Shown here: piece by piece, positions 17,549 through 25,318 of the stretch | Layout: each line of letters starts with the position of its first letter | How positions within the stretch are numbered: position 1 is the stretch's first letter | Assembly (NCBI GenBank): GCA_963776205.1 | Contig: CAVZLR010000004.1 | Span: forward strand, 248,001-312,000 | Direction: 5' to 3' | Length of the DNA: 64,000 nt | From: UBA4459 sp963776205 | GTDB taxonomy: Bacteria > Bacteroidota > Bacteroidia > Bacteroidales > F082 | Position numbers and translations under genes: made by a program | Notes under the pieces: generated by a model | Told to the model about the DNA's origin: nothing | Seen by the model: only the letters and a program-made list of their open reading frames with translations | Databases searched by the model: none

Positions 17549-18426
17549 TCAAGGGCAGTCAGCAGCTGTTCCAGTATTTCTGCTTTTTCCGTTTTGTTTT
17601 CGTCCTTGTAAGCCTTTATCATTTCACCGATCAGCCGACGGATTATCGTGTGGTTGTTACAAGGGAGAAAATATTCGTCCTTTAATTCAATTTTCATTTG
17701 TTTTAAGAACAATTCTATTTCATTCTGTGTGAATACCGCGCCACGGTTCATGGCATTGAGGTAGAAAAGTATGTCACTTTCTTTATAATCTTCCACATCT
17801 TTCAATGGGATCATATCATCCATATAGGCCAGGATGAAATGACGTGGTAAATCGACTCCAAAAACGGGAATCCCCAAATGTTGCGCAATTGCTATAAAGA
17901 TGATGCCCAGGGTAATCGCGTTTCCTGTTTTTGTATCCATCATCTCATTGATAAAAAAGGTATTGAGTGTGCTTTTTTTCGATGGTGCTTGTCCCCGGTA
18001 ATGATGGATATCGAACAACACATGATTGATCACTTTCACTTTTTCAAGCGCCGTCAGATTGTCGTTTATTTCGAGCCAGACATCCTGTTTTAATTTGTCG
18101 ATCTCCGCATGGTATTTGTCTTCATCCAGGTCAGGAAAACGGAATTTTGAAATAAGCATAAAAGCTTTGATCAAATCGTTGCTTTGAAACCCCGCCCAAC
18201 TTTTAAGTTCATGGTAGAGGTCGTTAAAACGGATCTCATCGATCAGGTCCTCAAGCCTGTGTGCGTTTTCATTATTTTTTGAACTGAGCCATGCTTCTTC
18301 TAAAACAGGTATGGCTCCGATGCCGTAGTTTGAAATTTTATTCCTGATAGCCAGGTACATTTCCTCATTTGGCTCATCAATCAGGCTGATGAGGGCATCT
18401 AATTCCTTATTTGTTTTATTTGGCAT
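17545..18426 (-). CDS. SirB1-like transglutaminase-family protein
   Basis: The 293-residue protein matches the SirB1/Transglut_core2 type: an N-terminal helical region (E-E-M-Y-L-A-I-R-N-K-I) and a core with L-N-T-F-F-I-N-E-M-M-D-T-K-T-G-N-A-I-T-L-G, I-A-Q-H-L-G-I-P-V-F-G-V and P-R-H-F-I-L-A-Y. In this family the residue before the G-N-P-I-T-L-type segment replaces the usual transglutaminase cysteine, so activity is doubtful. The function is not established. There is no signal peptide; it is cytoplasmic. It overlaps the purC stop by 4 bp. Confidence 0.8.
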   Translation of the reverse strand: MPNKTNKELDALISLIDEPNEEMYLAIRNKISNYGIGAIPVLEEAWLSSKNNENAHRLEDLIDEIRFNDLYHELKSWAGFQSNDLIKAFMLISKFRFPDLDEDKYHAEIDKLKQDVWLEINDNLTALEKVKVINHVLFDIHHYRGQAPSKKSTLNTFFINEMMDTKTGNAITLGIIFIAIAQHLGIPVFGVDLPRHFILAYMDDMIPLKDVEDYKESDILFYLNAMNRGAVFTQNEIELFLKQMKIELKDEYFLPCNNHTIIRRLIGEMIKAYKDENKTEKAEILEQLLTALD

Positions 18427-18518
18427 TTGAATGTTTCAATGGTAAAAATAGAATAGTGTCAGCTACTTTCTCAGAAGCTATAACTTTAGTTAATCACAGA
18501 AAATTGTTGAAAACGTAA

Positions 18519-18680
18519 TTAAATCTTATCAGGATATATGGAGATGACCACAAGCGCAATGGCTAAGCCGGTCAGTCCTGCCAAGAGAAAAAGCCAGCCC
18601 AGCAAGGGTTTTTTCTTTAAAAAATTGAATACACCTATCAAAGACAATATACCGGATATGACGAATAAAGATGAGATCAT
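18519..18680 (-). CDS. 53-residue membrane protein downstream of tyrS
   Basis: A short frame runs from an ATG at 18680 to TAA at 18519. Its product starts M-I-S-S-L-F-V-I-S-G-I-L-S-L-I-G-V-F and then has K-K-K-P-L-L-G-W-L-F-L-L-A-G-L-T-G-L, giving two hydrophobic helices separated by a lysine-rich turn, a typical small positive-inside hairpin. The start codon is only 3 bp after the tyrS stop, which supports translational coupling. I do not recognise the family. The frame is short, but composition and position make it more likely real than chance. Confidence 0.55.
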   Translation of the reverse strand: MISSLFVISGILSLIGVFNFLKKKPLLGWLFLLAGLTGLAIALVVISIYPDKI

Positions 18681-18683
18681 AAT

Positions 18684-19988
18684 CTATACGATTTTAACGA
18701 GGAAATAATTCTTCTTTCCTTTTTGCACCAAGATGTATTTATCGTTCAATAGATCCTTCATGCCAATTTGATAATCGTCCTTAATTTTTTCTTTGTTGAT
18801 GGCTACCGCATTTTCTTTCAACATCCGGCGCGCTTCCCCGTTCGATTTGAATGCGCCGATTTTTTCCGAAAGGAAATCGAGCAATCCAATGCCCTGTTCA
18901 AATTCGGAACGGGACACTTCCGATTGCGGAACGCCCTCAAATACAGAAAGTAATACATTTTCAGAAAGTTTTTTCAGAGTTTCTGTGGTGCCTTTGCCAA
19001 ATAAAATTTCTGATGCTTCAACGGCCATATTGTAATCATCTTCCGAATGCACCCGGATGGTTACATCCTTTGCCAGAGATTTTTGCAGCAAACGCATATG
19101 CGGGGCCTCTCGGTGCTGAAGTATGATCTCTTCAATCTCACTTTCTGGAAGTAAGGTGAAAAATTTGATCCATTTCTCGGCATCTTCGTCAGATGCATTC
19201 AGCCAGTACTGGTAAAATTTGTAAGGCGAAGTCCTTTCAGTATCTAGCCACACATTTCCGCCTTCACTCTTGCCAAATTTGCTGCCATCGGCTTTGGTGA
19301 TCAGCGGACATGTTAATGCAAATGCATCAGCTTCTTCTTGCTCTTCCGCAAAGTATTTACGCCTTATCAGTTCGGTTCCGGTTACAATATTTCCCCATTG
19401 GTCGGAGCCGCCTAGCTGCAATTTTACATCTTTGTTTTTGTATAACCAATAGAAGTCGTAGCCCTGCACCAATTGGTAGCTGAACTCCGTAAATGACATG
19501 CCGCTTTCAAGCCTTTTTTTGACCGAGTCTTTCGACATCATATAATTGACGGTAATGTGTTTGCCCACATCCCTGATGAAATCAAGAAAACTGAACTCTT
19601 TGAACCAGTCGTAATTGTTTACTACTTCCGCTTTATTAACTCCTTCTGTGAAATTCAGAAATTTCATCAGTTGATTTTTCTGGCTGTTAAGGTTGTGATT
19701 AATCTGATCCACTGATAACAATTGTCTCTCTTCAGTTTTACCTGAAGGGTCGCCTACGCGGCCTGTGGCACCACCTACCAATACAAAAGGTTTGTGTCCG
19801 CTTCGTTGCAAATGCACCAATAACATCACCGGAACAAGATTACCAATATGCAATGAATCAGCAGTTGGATCGAAACCAATATAACCTGATGTCATTTCTT
19901 TTTGCAGTTGTTCTTCAGTTCCCGGCGTCATATCGTGGATCATGCCACGCCAACGCAACTCTTCAACAAAATTCTTTATTTCACTCAC
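18684..19988 (-). CDS. tyrS: Tyrosyl-tRNA synthetase
   Basis: TyrRS charges tRNA-Tyr. The class I motifs are visible: H-I-G-N (HIGH) in A-D-S-L-H-I-G-N-L-V-P, and K-F-G-K-S (KMSKS) in D-G-S-K-F-G-K-S-E-G-G-N. A C-terminal S4-like RNA-binding domain is present (E-A-R-R-M-L-K-E-N-A-V-A-I-N). I chose the GTG at 19988 (V-S-E-I-K-N-F-V-E-E-L-R-W-R-G), which gives 434 residues, the normal length. The frame stays open for another 46 codons, but that part is antisense to a palindromic repeat and is not TyrRS-like. A TATCTTTG box just upstream supports this start. Confidence 0.95.
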   Translation of the reverse strand: MSEIKNFVEELRWRGMIHDMTPGTEEQLQKEMTSGYIGFDPTADSLHIGNLVPVMLLVHLQRSGHKPFVLVGGATGRVGDPSGKTEERQLLSVDQINHNLNSQKNQLMKFLNFTEGVNKAEVVNNYDWFKEFSFLDFIRDVGKHITVNYMMSKDSVKKRLESGMSFTEFSYQLVQGYDFYWLYKNKDVKLQLGGSDQWGNIVTGTELIRRKYFAEEQEEADAFALTCPLITKADGSKFGKSEGGNVWLDTERTSPYKFYQYWLNASDEDAEKWIKFFTLLPESEIEEIILQHREAPHMRLLQKSLAKDVTIRVHSEDDYNMAVEASEILFGKGTTETLKKLSENVLLSVFEGVPQSEVSRSEFEQGIGLLDFLSEKIGAFKSNGEARRMLKENAVAINKEKIKDDYQIGMKDLLNDKYILVQKGKKNYFLVKIV

Positions 19989-20004
19989 GATTCTCAATTT
20001 TGCG

Positions 20005-20012
20005 CAAAGATA
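20005..20012 (-). promoter_or_regulatory. Candidate -7 box for tyrS
   Basis: The reverse strand reads TATCTTTG (TAnnTTTG), 16 bp upstream of the GTG start at 19988, implying a leader of only about 10 nt. It also argues against starts further upstream. No clear -33 box. Confidence 0.4.
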
Positions 20013-20063
20013 ATAATTTGAAGATTGATGTAAGGTGGGCGTAATATTCAAATCCAATGGAAT

Positions 20064-20206
20064 TGTCTTTCTGAGTGGAACGCAGTGGAGCGAAGAATCT
20101 TGCTTTATGAAATTTAGTTGTAGCAAGACTCTTACTTCATGAAATTCGGTTGTAGCAGGAATCCAGCCCGTCCAGGAGGCGGGCTTCGCCTTTGCTCAGA
20201 GGGACA
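20064..20206. repeat. Palindromic repeat family A, copy 1 (143 bp)
   Basis: The copy begins TGTCTTTCTGAGTGGAACGC and ends GCTCAGAGGGACA, so its ends are inverted (TGTCnnTCTGA / TCAGAnnGACA). Inside are GAGCGAAGAATCTTGC and a complementary GCAAGACTCTT, plus an extra GC-rich insert containing CCCGTCCAGGAGGCGGG. Transcribed, it would fold into a long imperfect hairpin. Confidence 0.85.
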
Positions 20207-20218
20207 AGTGCCTTATAT

Positions 20219-20308
20219 TGTCTTTCTGAATGCAGCGAAGCGAAATGAAGAATCTTGCTTTATGAGATTCGGTTATAGCAAGACTCTTCGCTTGCGCTCA
20301 GAGTGACA
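20219..20308. repeat. Palindromic repeat family A, copy 2 (90 bp, compact form)
   Basis: This is the cleanest copy: TGTCTTTCTGA at the left end and TCAGAGTGACA at the right. The arms GCGAAGCGAA/GAAGAATCTTGCT pair with AGCAAGACTCTTCGCTTGCGC around an ~17-nt loop containing GAGATTCGGTTAT. It ends 20 bp before the GIY-YIG stop codon. Confidence 0.88.
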
Positions 20309-20328
20309 GGGATAAGGGATTGGTTCAA

Positions 20329-20643
20329 TTAGTCTTCTAATTCATTTTCCAAGAAATTCCATTCAGGATTGAATGATTTAATTAATTCTTCTTTCTTTAT
20401 ACGCTTCCATCCCTTAATTTGTTTTTCCCTGTCAATGGCATCCTGTGCAAATTCAAAGCGTTCATAGTATATTAAATGCGTACAGTTATAATTAGCTGTG
20501 AAGGTTTTATTATTGTCCTCAACGCCTTCTTTGTGTTCCCAGATTCTTCTTCTTAAATCGTTTGTAATACCTGTATATAGTGTTGTTTTATTGAGATTTG
20601 TAGTTATATAAACAAAATAGTTATGGGTTCCGATGGGTTTCAT
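20329..20643 (-). CDS. Single-domain GIY-YIG endonuclease (UPF0213/YhbQ-like)
   Basis: The 104-residue protein is essentially one GIY-YIG domain: Y-F-V-Y-I (9-13) and L-Y-T-G-I-T (22-27) form the signature strands, N-D-L-R-R-R-I-W-E-H supplies the conserved Arg and His37, and D-R-E-K-Q-I-K-G-W-K supplies the catalytic Glu73. F-N-P-E-W near the end is the usual family terminus. GIY-YIG enzymes cut DNA using one metal ion. The gene is bracketed, 20 bp away on both sides, by palindromic repeats of one family (two copies each side), which is the main reason to suspect it acts on those repeats. No other gene lies in 19989-20974. This link is inference. Confidence 0.92.
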   Translation of the reverse strand: MKPIGTHNYFVYITTNLNKTTLYTGITNDLRRRIWEHKEGVEDNNKTFTANYNCTHLIYYERFEFAQDAIDREKQIKGWKRIKKEELIKSFNPEWNFLENELED

Positions 20644-20663
20644 AATTCAAATGTAAAGAATAT

Positions 20664-20772
20664 TGTCTTTCTGAGCGTAACGGAGTGGAGCGTCCGAAGG
20701 ACTCCTTCGGAGAAGAATCTTGCTAAATGAGATTCTGTTTTAGCAAGACTCTTCACTTCGTTCAGAGGGACA
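20664..20772. repeat. Palindromic repeat family A, copy 3 (109 bp)
   Basis: The copy starts TGTCTTTCTGAGCG 20 bp upstream of the GIY-YIG start codon and ends TTCAGAGGGACA. It carries a nested small hairpin, CCGAAGGACTCCTTCGG (20694-20710), inserted in the left arm. The conserved AGAATCTTGC … GCAAGACTCTTC arms and the GAGATTC loop are retained. Confidence 0.85.
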
Positions 20773-20808
20773 AATTCGGGGAAGCTCAGAGGAACAAATA
20801 CCCTAAAC

Positions 20809-20938
20809 TGTCTTTCTGAGTGGAACGGAGTGGAGCGAAGAATCCTGCTTTATGAGATTCGGTTGTAGCAGGGCTCCTGCCCGTCCGGTTTACCCGCCTT
20901 TGGAGGGCAAGCGGGATTCGCTTGCGCTCAGAGTGACA
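20809..20938. repeat. Palindromic repeat family A, copy 4 (130 bp)
   Basis: Begins TGTCTTTCTGAGTGGAACGG and ends GCTCAGAGTGACA. Like copy 1 it has a GC-rich insert in the right arm (CCCGTCC … CCCGCCTTTGGAGGGC … GCGGG) that would form a side hairpin. Between copies 3 and 4 is a stray right-end remnant, GCTCAGAGGAACA (20784-20796). Confidence 0.85.
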
Positions 20939-20974
20939 AGGGGGTGATGCAGGTTTTACCTTCGCTCAAAGAAA

Positions 20975-21865
20975 TTATAGCCCTCTCATCCATTCAGGAC
21001 GCAGATTGGCATGCGTCGGGTCTTCCAGCACCTTACTTATGCGCCTTAACAATTCCTCTTTATCACGATTCAACATGCCCTTTAGAACAAGGTAATTAGA
21101 TGCATGGTCGCTACGGAAAATGGTATTCTCAAGTTGTAAATGGCTGATGAAGTTTCCCATTTCCAGTATCAATTCAGCTTTGCTGAGTTCTTCAAAATCG
21201 CCGTTAAACCTGTTCTTAAAATGATCCACACCAAAAGGAAAACTCAATACGAGTGTCGACAAATATTCAGGCTGAATGGCATTAACTACTTTTGCCGAAT
21301 TGGTCGCATGCTGTTTGGTAAACTTTCTTCCGCCTAGTCCGTTCAGGATCATAACTGATAACTTGATGCCAGCTTTCCGTGCTTTTATCAATGCCTTGGA
21401 AGTGCTCTCGAACGTTTCTCCTTTGTTGATGCGTTCCAGTAATTCATCATCTCCGGTTTCAATGCCGACATACAATAATTTCAGGCCTTTTTCAGCCAGG
21501 GTTTGTAATTCTTCATCCGACTTTGATAAAATGTCTTTGGGAAGTGCATAGGCTGAAATCCGGGTTAATTTCGGAAAGCATTCATTCAACTTATCCAAAA
21601 TGCGTGACAACCTGTCAAACGATAGTACAAAAGCATTTCCATCAGCTAAAAACACTTTCCTGATGTCACTACTTAAATTTCCAAATGCTTCAATTTCCTT
21701 AAAAATATCTGCTTCTTTTTTTACCCTGAACTTTTTGGAAGTGTACATTTCACAAAAAGCACATTGGTTCCACGAGCATCCCAGGGTCACCTGGAATATC
21801 AGTGAATAAGCTTCACTAGGTGGACGAAACAAAGGCTCATCATATGATAAATTGGGCGTCATCAT
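20975..21865 (-). CDS. Radical SAM protein
   Basis: The protein (about 296 residues) carries the Fe-S motif L-G-C-S-W-N-Q-C-A-F-C-E-M-Y, a CX4CX2C spacing used by one group of radical SAM proteins instead of CX3CX2C. Downstream it has V-F-L-A-D-G-N-A, Y-V-G-I-E-T-G-D-D-E-L-L and I-L-N-G-L-G-G, which are typical SAM-binding barrel strands. The substrate is unknown. Two adjacent ATG codons (21865 and 21862) are possible starts. The neighbouring epimerase starts only 26 bp away in the opposite direction, so the promoters must overlap coding DNA. Confidence 0.85.
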   Translation of the reverse strand: MMTPNLSYDEPLFRPPSEAYSLIFQVTLGCSWNQCAFCEMYTSKKFRVKKEADIFKEIEAFGNLSSDIRKVFLADGNAFVLSFDRLSRILDKLNECFPKLTRISAYALPKDILSKSDEELQTLAEKGLKLLYVGIETGDDELLERINKGETFESTSKALIKARKAGIKLSVMILNGLGGRKFTKQHATNSAKVVNAIQPEYLSTLVLSFPFGVDHFKNRFNGDFEELSKAELILEMGNFISHLQLENTIFRSDHASNYLVLKGMLNRDKEELLRRISKVLEDPTHANLRPEWMRGL

Positions 21866-21891
21866 CAACAAAATTACGTTATTTTCGCTTC

Positions 21892-22902
21892 ATGATTTTA
21901 GTAACCGGAGGAACGGGATTTTTAGGAGCGCATCTGTTGTATAAGCTGACTGCAAAAGGCAATCAGGTGAAAGCACTTAAGCGACCCGGTTCATCCATCC
22001 AACTGACCGAAAAAATATTTTCCTATTATTCTAATAGCCCTGCTGAAATTTTTAAAAACATCAAATGGGTGGATGGTGATCTGCTTGATATCTTCTCATT
22101 AATTGATGCATTTGAAGGTGTGGATCAATTGTATCATACAGCAGCCATGGTTTCCCTCGATTCAGGTGACGGGCGTGGACTATTGAATACAAATGTTAAG
22201 GGTACTGCCAATGTAGTAAATGCAGCATTGGAAAAGAAGGTTGGAAAACTATGTTATGTGAGTTCGATCGGTGCTTTGGGTTACGAAGCGGATCACGAGA
22301 TGATTGATGAAGAAACACCATGGGATTCTTCAAAAAAGAAATCACAATATTCAAAAAGCAAGTATGAGGCTGAAAGGGAAGTTTGGCGCGGCGTAGCAGA
22401 AGGATTGAATGCGGTAATTGTGAATCCCAGTGTGATTATCGGTCCCGGAAACTGGAATCATGGTAGCCCTAAAATTTTTACAACCGTGTATAAGGGATTG
22501 AAGTTTTATCCGCAAGGTACCAACGGATTTGTCGATGTAAATGATGTGGTGAGAGCTATGATAAAGCTGATGGAAGGCGATATATCAGGTTCCAGGTTTA
22601 TTGTAACATCTGAGAATAATTCATACTTGCAACTTTTTAGCTGGATGGCAGAAAGTTTACAGGTGAAAGCACCGAAATATAAAGCAGGTAAATTATTGGG
22701 CGCTATGGGGTGGAGGGTAGCAAACATAAAAGGAAAGCTTACATGTAAACAACCTTCAATCACACGATCAGCAATCGAGTCATCCAGCCGGTACTATATG
22801 TATTCAAATCAAAAATTATTACAGGCAACCGGCATGAAGATGATGCCTGTGAAAGAGAGTGTTGAAATAACTGCCAGGCTATTTCTAAAAGATCAGCACT
22901 AG
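21892..22902 (+). CDS. NAD(P)-dependent epimerase/dehydratase (extended SDR)
   Basis: The 336-residue protein starts M-I-L-V-T-G-G-T-G-F-L-G, the Rossmann motif, followed by L-Y-H-T-A-A-M-V-S, a catalytic S-S-I-G-A-L-G and Y-S-K-S-K (YxxxK), and N-P-S-V-I-I-G-P-G. It most resembles dihydroflavonol-4-reductase/hopanoid-type SDRs of Bacteroidota; the substrate is unknown. The frame extends 24 codons upstream into the radical SAM gene, but the ATG at 21892 gives the proper N-terminus. Confidence 0.87.
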   Translation: MILVTGGTGFLGAHLLYKLTAKGNQVKALKRPGSSIQLTEKIFSYYSNSPAEIFKNIKWVDGDLLDIFSLIDAFEGVDQLYHTAAMVSLDSGDGRGLLNTNVKGTANVVNAALEKKVGKLCYVSSIGALGYEADHEMIDEETPWDSSKKKSQYSKSKYEAEREVWRGVAEGLNAVIVNPSVIIGPGNWNHGSPKIFTTVYKGLKFYPQGTNGFVDVNDVVRAMIKLMEGDISGSRFIVTSENNSYLQLFSWMAESLQVKAPKYKAGKLLGAMGWRVANIKGKLTCKQPSITRSAIESSSRYYMYSNQKLLQATGMKMMPVKESVEITARLFLKDQH

Positions 22903-23015
22903 AAATAAATTTCATTGGAGGGATAATATTCAGGAATTAAGTTGCGTTACTCTTTTAAACCAATAGCCAATTAAGCATATTTACGTTTCATTTAATTAAT
23001 TAAACACCTATTATT

Positions 23016-23666
23016 ATGAAACATGTATTGCTTATCATCATTGTATCTCTTTTTGTTTTTCAAGCGTGTAAAAAGGATGAACCCGATCCCAATCCGGCAC
23101 CACAGGAATCTGTGCTAGATTATTTTCCTCTGACAGTAGGAAACTACTGGATTTATGAAGTTTCACATTGTGATTCTACCTGGACAGAGTGTAATTATAC
23201 AAGAACGGATTCAAATTTCGTTTCGAAAGACACAGTAGTCAATGGAATTATATACTATAAAATAGATGGAAGGAATTTTCTTTCGAACGAGCCAATATTT
23301 CTGCGTGATTCTCTAAGTTATATAGTTGATCTGCAAGGAGACATTAAATTTTCAAATACGGACTTTGACATAATATTTGGTGAAGAATATGTGATTGTAG
23401 GCAATAATGATACCTTATATCATTGGTACAATAAAATGGATCCCAATCCATTTGTGGTTCATGTACCTTCCGGAGAATTTACTTGTTTAGATAATAAACT
23501 TTCATTTTTCAGGCAGAATGAAAACTTTGAAACAGAATTTAATAGTCATTATGCGCTTTCAAAAAATATAGGACTGGTATATGAAAATGCCATGTTTGCA
23601 AGTTCTACTGGCGGAATCAAAAGGGAATTACTTCGATATTTCATACAGCCGCCGATAATACCATAG
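23016..23666 (+). CDS. Small lipoprotein of unknown function
   Basis: The 216-residue protein has a signal peptide and lipobox (V-F-Q-A-C-K-K-D). A short acidic/Pro linker (D-E-P-D-P-N-P-A-P) follows, and then D-Y-F-P-L-T-V-G-N-Y-W-I-Y-E, a motif recurring in many Bacteroidota lipoproteins. The remainder is beta-rich, and no active site is visible. The C-K-K-D start suggests possible surface export, which is inference. The convergent acpS ends 14 bp downstream with no terminator visible. Confidence 0.7.
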   Translation: MKHVLLIIIVSLFVFQACKKDEPDPNPAPQESVLDYFPLTVGNYWIYEVSHCDSTWTECNYTRTDSNFVSKDTVVNGIIYYKIDGRNFLSNEPIFLRDSLSYIVDLQGDIKFSNTDFDIIFGEEYVIVGNNDTLYHWYNKMDPNPFVVHVPSGEFTCLDNKLSFFRQNENFETEFNSHYALSKNIGLVYENAMFASSTGGIKRELLRYFIQPPIIP

Positions 23667-23680
23667 AACACATTTAAAGA

Positions 23681-24058
23681 TTACTTTTCAAGCACAACAA
23701 ATGCATTGGCCATCTTCTTTACATGGGAGATGGTCAGGTGTATGTGGCCTACCTTGTTGCTCTCCAGGTATTCCTTCACCTTGCCGTGGGGTTTGATAAA
23801 TGGTTTTCCTAATTCATCATTCAGTACTTCTATTTCATGAAAGGCCATTCCATAGCGATAGCCTGTTCCGAGAGCTTTAAAGAAAGCTTCCTTTGCTGCA
23901 AACCGGGCAGCATAACTCTGATATTTCACCACATTGCCACTTTCGCAGTAGCTTTGTTCGGTTTTGGTGTATATCTTCTGGCGAAGGGCATCATTATCCT
24001 CCAAACGCCTTTTAATGCGTTTCACTTCAATAATATCTGTACCTATGCCGAAGATCAT
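23681..24058 (-). CDS. acpS: Holo-[acyl-carrier-protein] synthase
   Basis: AcpS transfers 4'-phosphopantetheine from CoA to apo-ACP. The 125-residue protein opens I-F-G-I-G-T-D-I-I-E-V-K-R-I, with metal-binding Asp8, and has F-A-A-K-E-A-F-F-K-A-L-G-T-G, with the conserved Glu and Lys, followed by I-H-L-T-I-S-H. Length and motifs are normal. It lies 9 bp after kbl and is likely transcribed with it. Confidence 0.95.
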   Translation of the reverse strand: MIFGIGTDIIEVKRIKRRLEDNDALRQKIYTKTEQSYCESGNVVKYQSYAARFAAKEAFFKALGTGYRYGMAFHEIEVLNDELGKPFIKPHGKVKEYLESNKVGHIHLTISHVKKMANAFVVLEK

Positions 24059-24067
24059 AATCGCAAT

Positions 24068-25258
24068 TTATTTAATGACATTTAATTCCTTGCCCACTTT
24101 AGTAAATGCAGCAATGGCTTTATCAATATGTTCCCTTTCGTGTCCGGCTGATAGTTGTACCCTGATGCGGGCTTCGCCTTTTGGTACTACGGGGAAATAA
24201 AATCCAATCACATAAATACCTTCTTCCAACAATTTGGCTGCCATATCCTGCGATAATTTGGCATCATACAACATTACAGCGCAAATAGCGGATTGGGTAG
24301 GCTTTATATCGAATCCGGCAGCTGTCATTTTTTTCATGAAATAATCCGTATTCGCATGCAGTTTGTCCTGTAACTCGTTGGTTTCATTCATCATATCAAA
24401 CATACGGATCCCGGCGTTCACCACTGCCGGTGGCAAAGAGTTGGAGAACAAATATGGGCGAGAACGCTGGCGTAGCATTTCAATTATCTCTTTATGTCCG
24501 GTTGTAAATCCGCCTACGGCACCACCAAATGCTTTACCCAATGTTCCAGTAATAATATCCAGTTTGCCCATAATATTGAAATGTTCGCTCACACCTCTTC
24601 CGGTTTTTCCAACAACGCCTGCCGAATGGCATTCGTCAACCATCACCATGGCATTATACTTTTTGGCCAGTTCAACCATTTTATCGACAGGCGCTACATT
24701 CCCATCCATCGAAAATACACCATCCGTAACGATGATTCTGAATCGCTGTGCCTGAGCTTCGATAAGTACTTTTTCAAGTGCTTCCATATCAGCATTCGGG
24801 TAACGGTAACGTTGTGCTTTACAAAGCCTGACACCGTCGATGATGGAAGCATGATTCAGGCTGTCAGAAATGATGGCATCTTCAGCCGTCAATAAAGGCT
24901 CAAAAACACCCCCATTGGCATCGAAGGCGGCTGCATAAAGTATCGTATCTTCTGTTTTGAAAAATTCAGCGATCTTTTTCTCCAGTTTTTTATGCAAATT
25001 GGTTGTACCACAAATAAAACGCACGGATGACATACCATAACCATGAGAATCGAGTGCCTCATTCGCTGCTTTTATCAATTCCGGATGATTTGACAGTCCC
25101 AGGTAATTGTTAGCACAGAAATTCAGCACTTCTTGTCCGCTATCGAGCTTGATTTCAGCCTTTTGAGGGCTTACTATGATGCGCTCATTTTTATACAGTC
25201 CTGCTTCCTTAATTTCTTTAATTTCTTTGCTAAGGTGGTCTTTGAATTTTCCGTACAT
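24068..25258 (-). CDS. kbl: Glycine C-acetyltransferase (2-amino-3-ketobutyrate CoA ligase)
   Basis: Kbl is a PLP enzyme of the alpha-oxoamine synthase family that converts 2-amino-3-ketobutyrate plus CoA to glycine and acetyl-CoA in threonine breakdown. The 396-residue protein shows N-F-C-A-N-N-Y-L-G-L-S-N-H-P, S-L-N-H-A-S-I-I-D-G, V-D-E-C-H-S-A-G and the PLP-lysine motif T-G-T-L-G-K-A-F-G-G. The usual partner threonine dehydrogenase is not adjacent. A -7 box and a palindrome lie upstream. Confidence 0.95.
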   Translation of the reverse strand: MYGKFKDHLSKEIKEIKEAGLYKNERIIVSPQKAEIKLDSGQEVLNFCANNYLGLSNHPELIKAANEALDSHGYGMSSVRFICGTTNLHKKLEKKIAEFFKTEDTILYAAAFDANGGVFEPLLTAEDAIISDSLNHASIIDGVRLCKAQRYRYPNADMEALEKVLIEAQAQRFRIIVTDGVFSMDGNVAPVDKMVELAKKYNAMVMVDECHSAGVVGKTGRGVSEHFNIMGKLDIITGTLGKAFGGAVGGFTTGHKEIIEMLRQRSRPYLFSNSLPPAVVNAGIRMFDMMNETNELQDKLHANTDYFMKKMTAAGFDIKPTQSAICAVMLYDAKLSQDMAAKLLEEGIYVIGFYFPVVPKGEARIRVQLSAGHEREHIDKAIAAFTKVGKELNVIK

Positions 25259-25298
25259 AATGAATTATTTATGGTTAAGATTTTGTTTTATTTGTTTC

Positions 25299-25306
25299 CA
25301 AAAGTA
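25299..25306 (-). promoter_or_regulatory. Candidate -7 box for kbl
   Basis: The reverse strand reads TACTTTTG (TAnnTTTG), 41 bp upstream of the kbl ATG. The palindrome at 25319-25331 covers the expected -33 region. Confidence 0.4.
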
Positions 25307-25318
25307 AAAAATCTTGCC

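Larger units (their letters stand above)
20064..20938. mobile_element. Candidate GIY-YIG/palindromic-repeat composite element
   Basis: The unit has the order repeat-repeat-gene-repeat-repeat, with 20 bp between the gene and the nearest repeat on either side. It separates tyrS from a radical SAM gene, and the terminal repeats fill the whole of both flanking gaps. The layout resembles REP/BIME clusters with a RAYT transposase gene, but the enzyme is a GIY-YIG nuclease. No target-site duplication could be established by eye. The mobile-element label is inference. Confidence 0.5.

Noticed and set aside
19989..20126. Upstream in-frame extension of tyrS by 46 codons to an ATG
   Set aside because: The extension is antisense to palindromic repeat copy 1 and unlike TyrRS N-termini. 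The GTG at 19988 gives normal length and sits just after a -7 box.
20064..20938. CRISPR array
   Set aside because: Only four copies, unequal in length and spacing, palindromic throughout, with a gene in the middle and no unique spacers of constant size.
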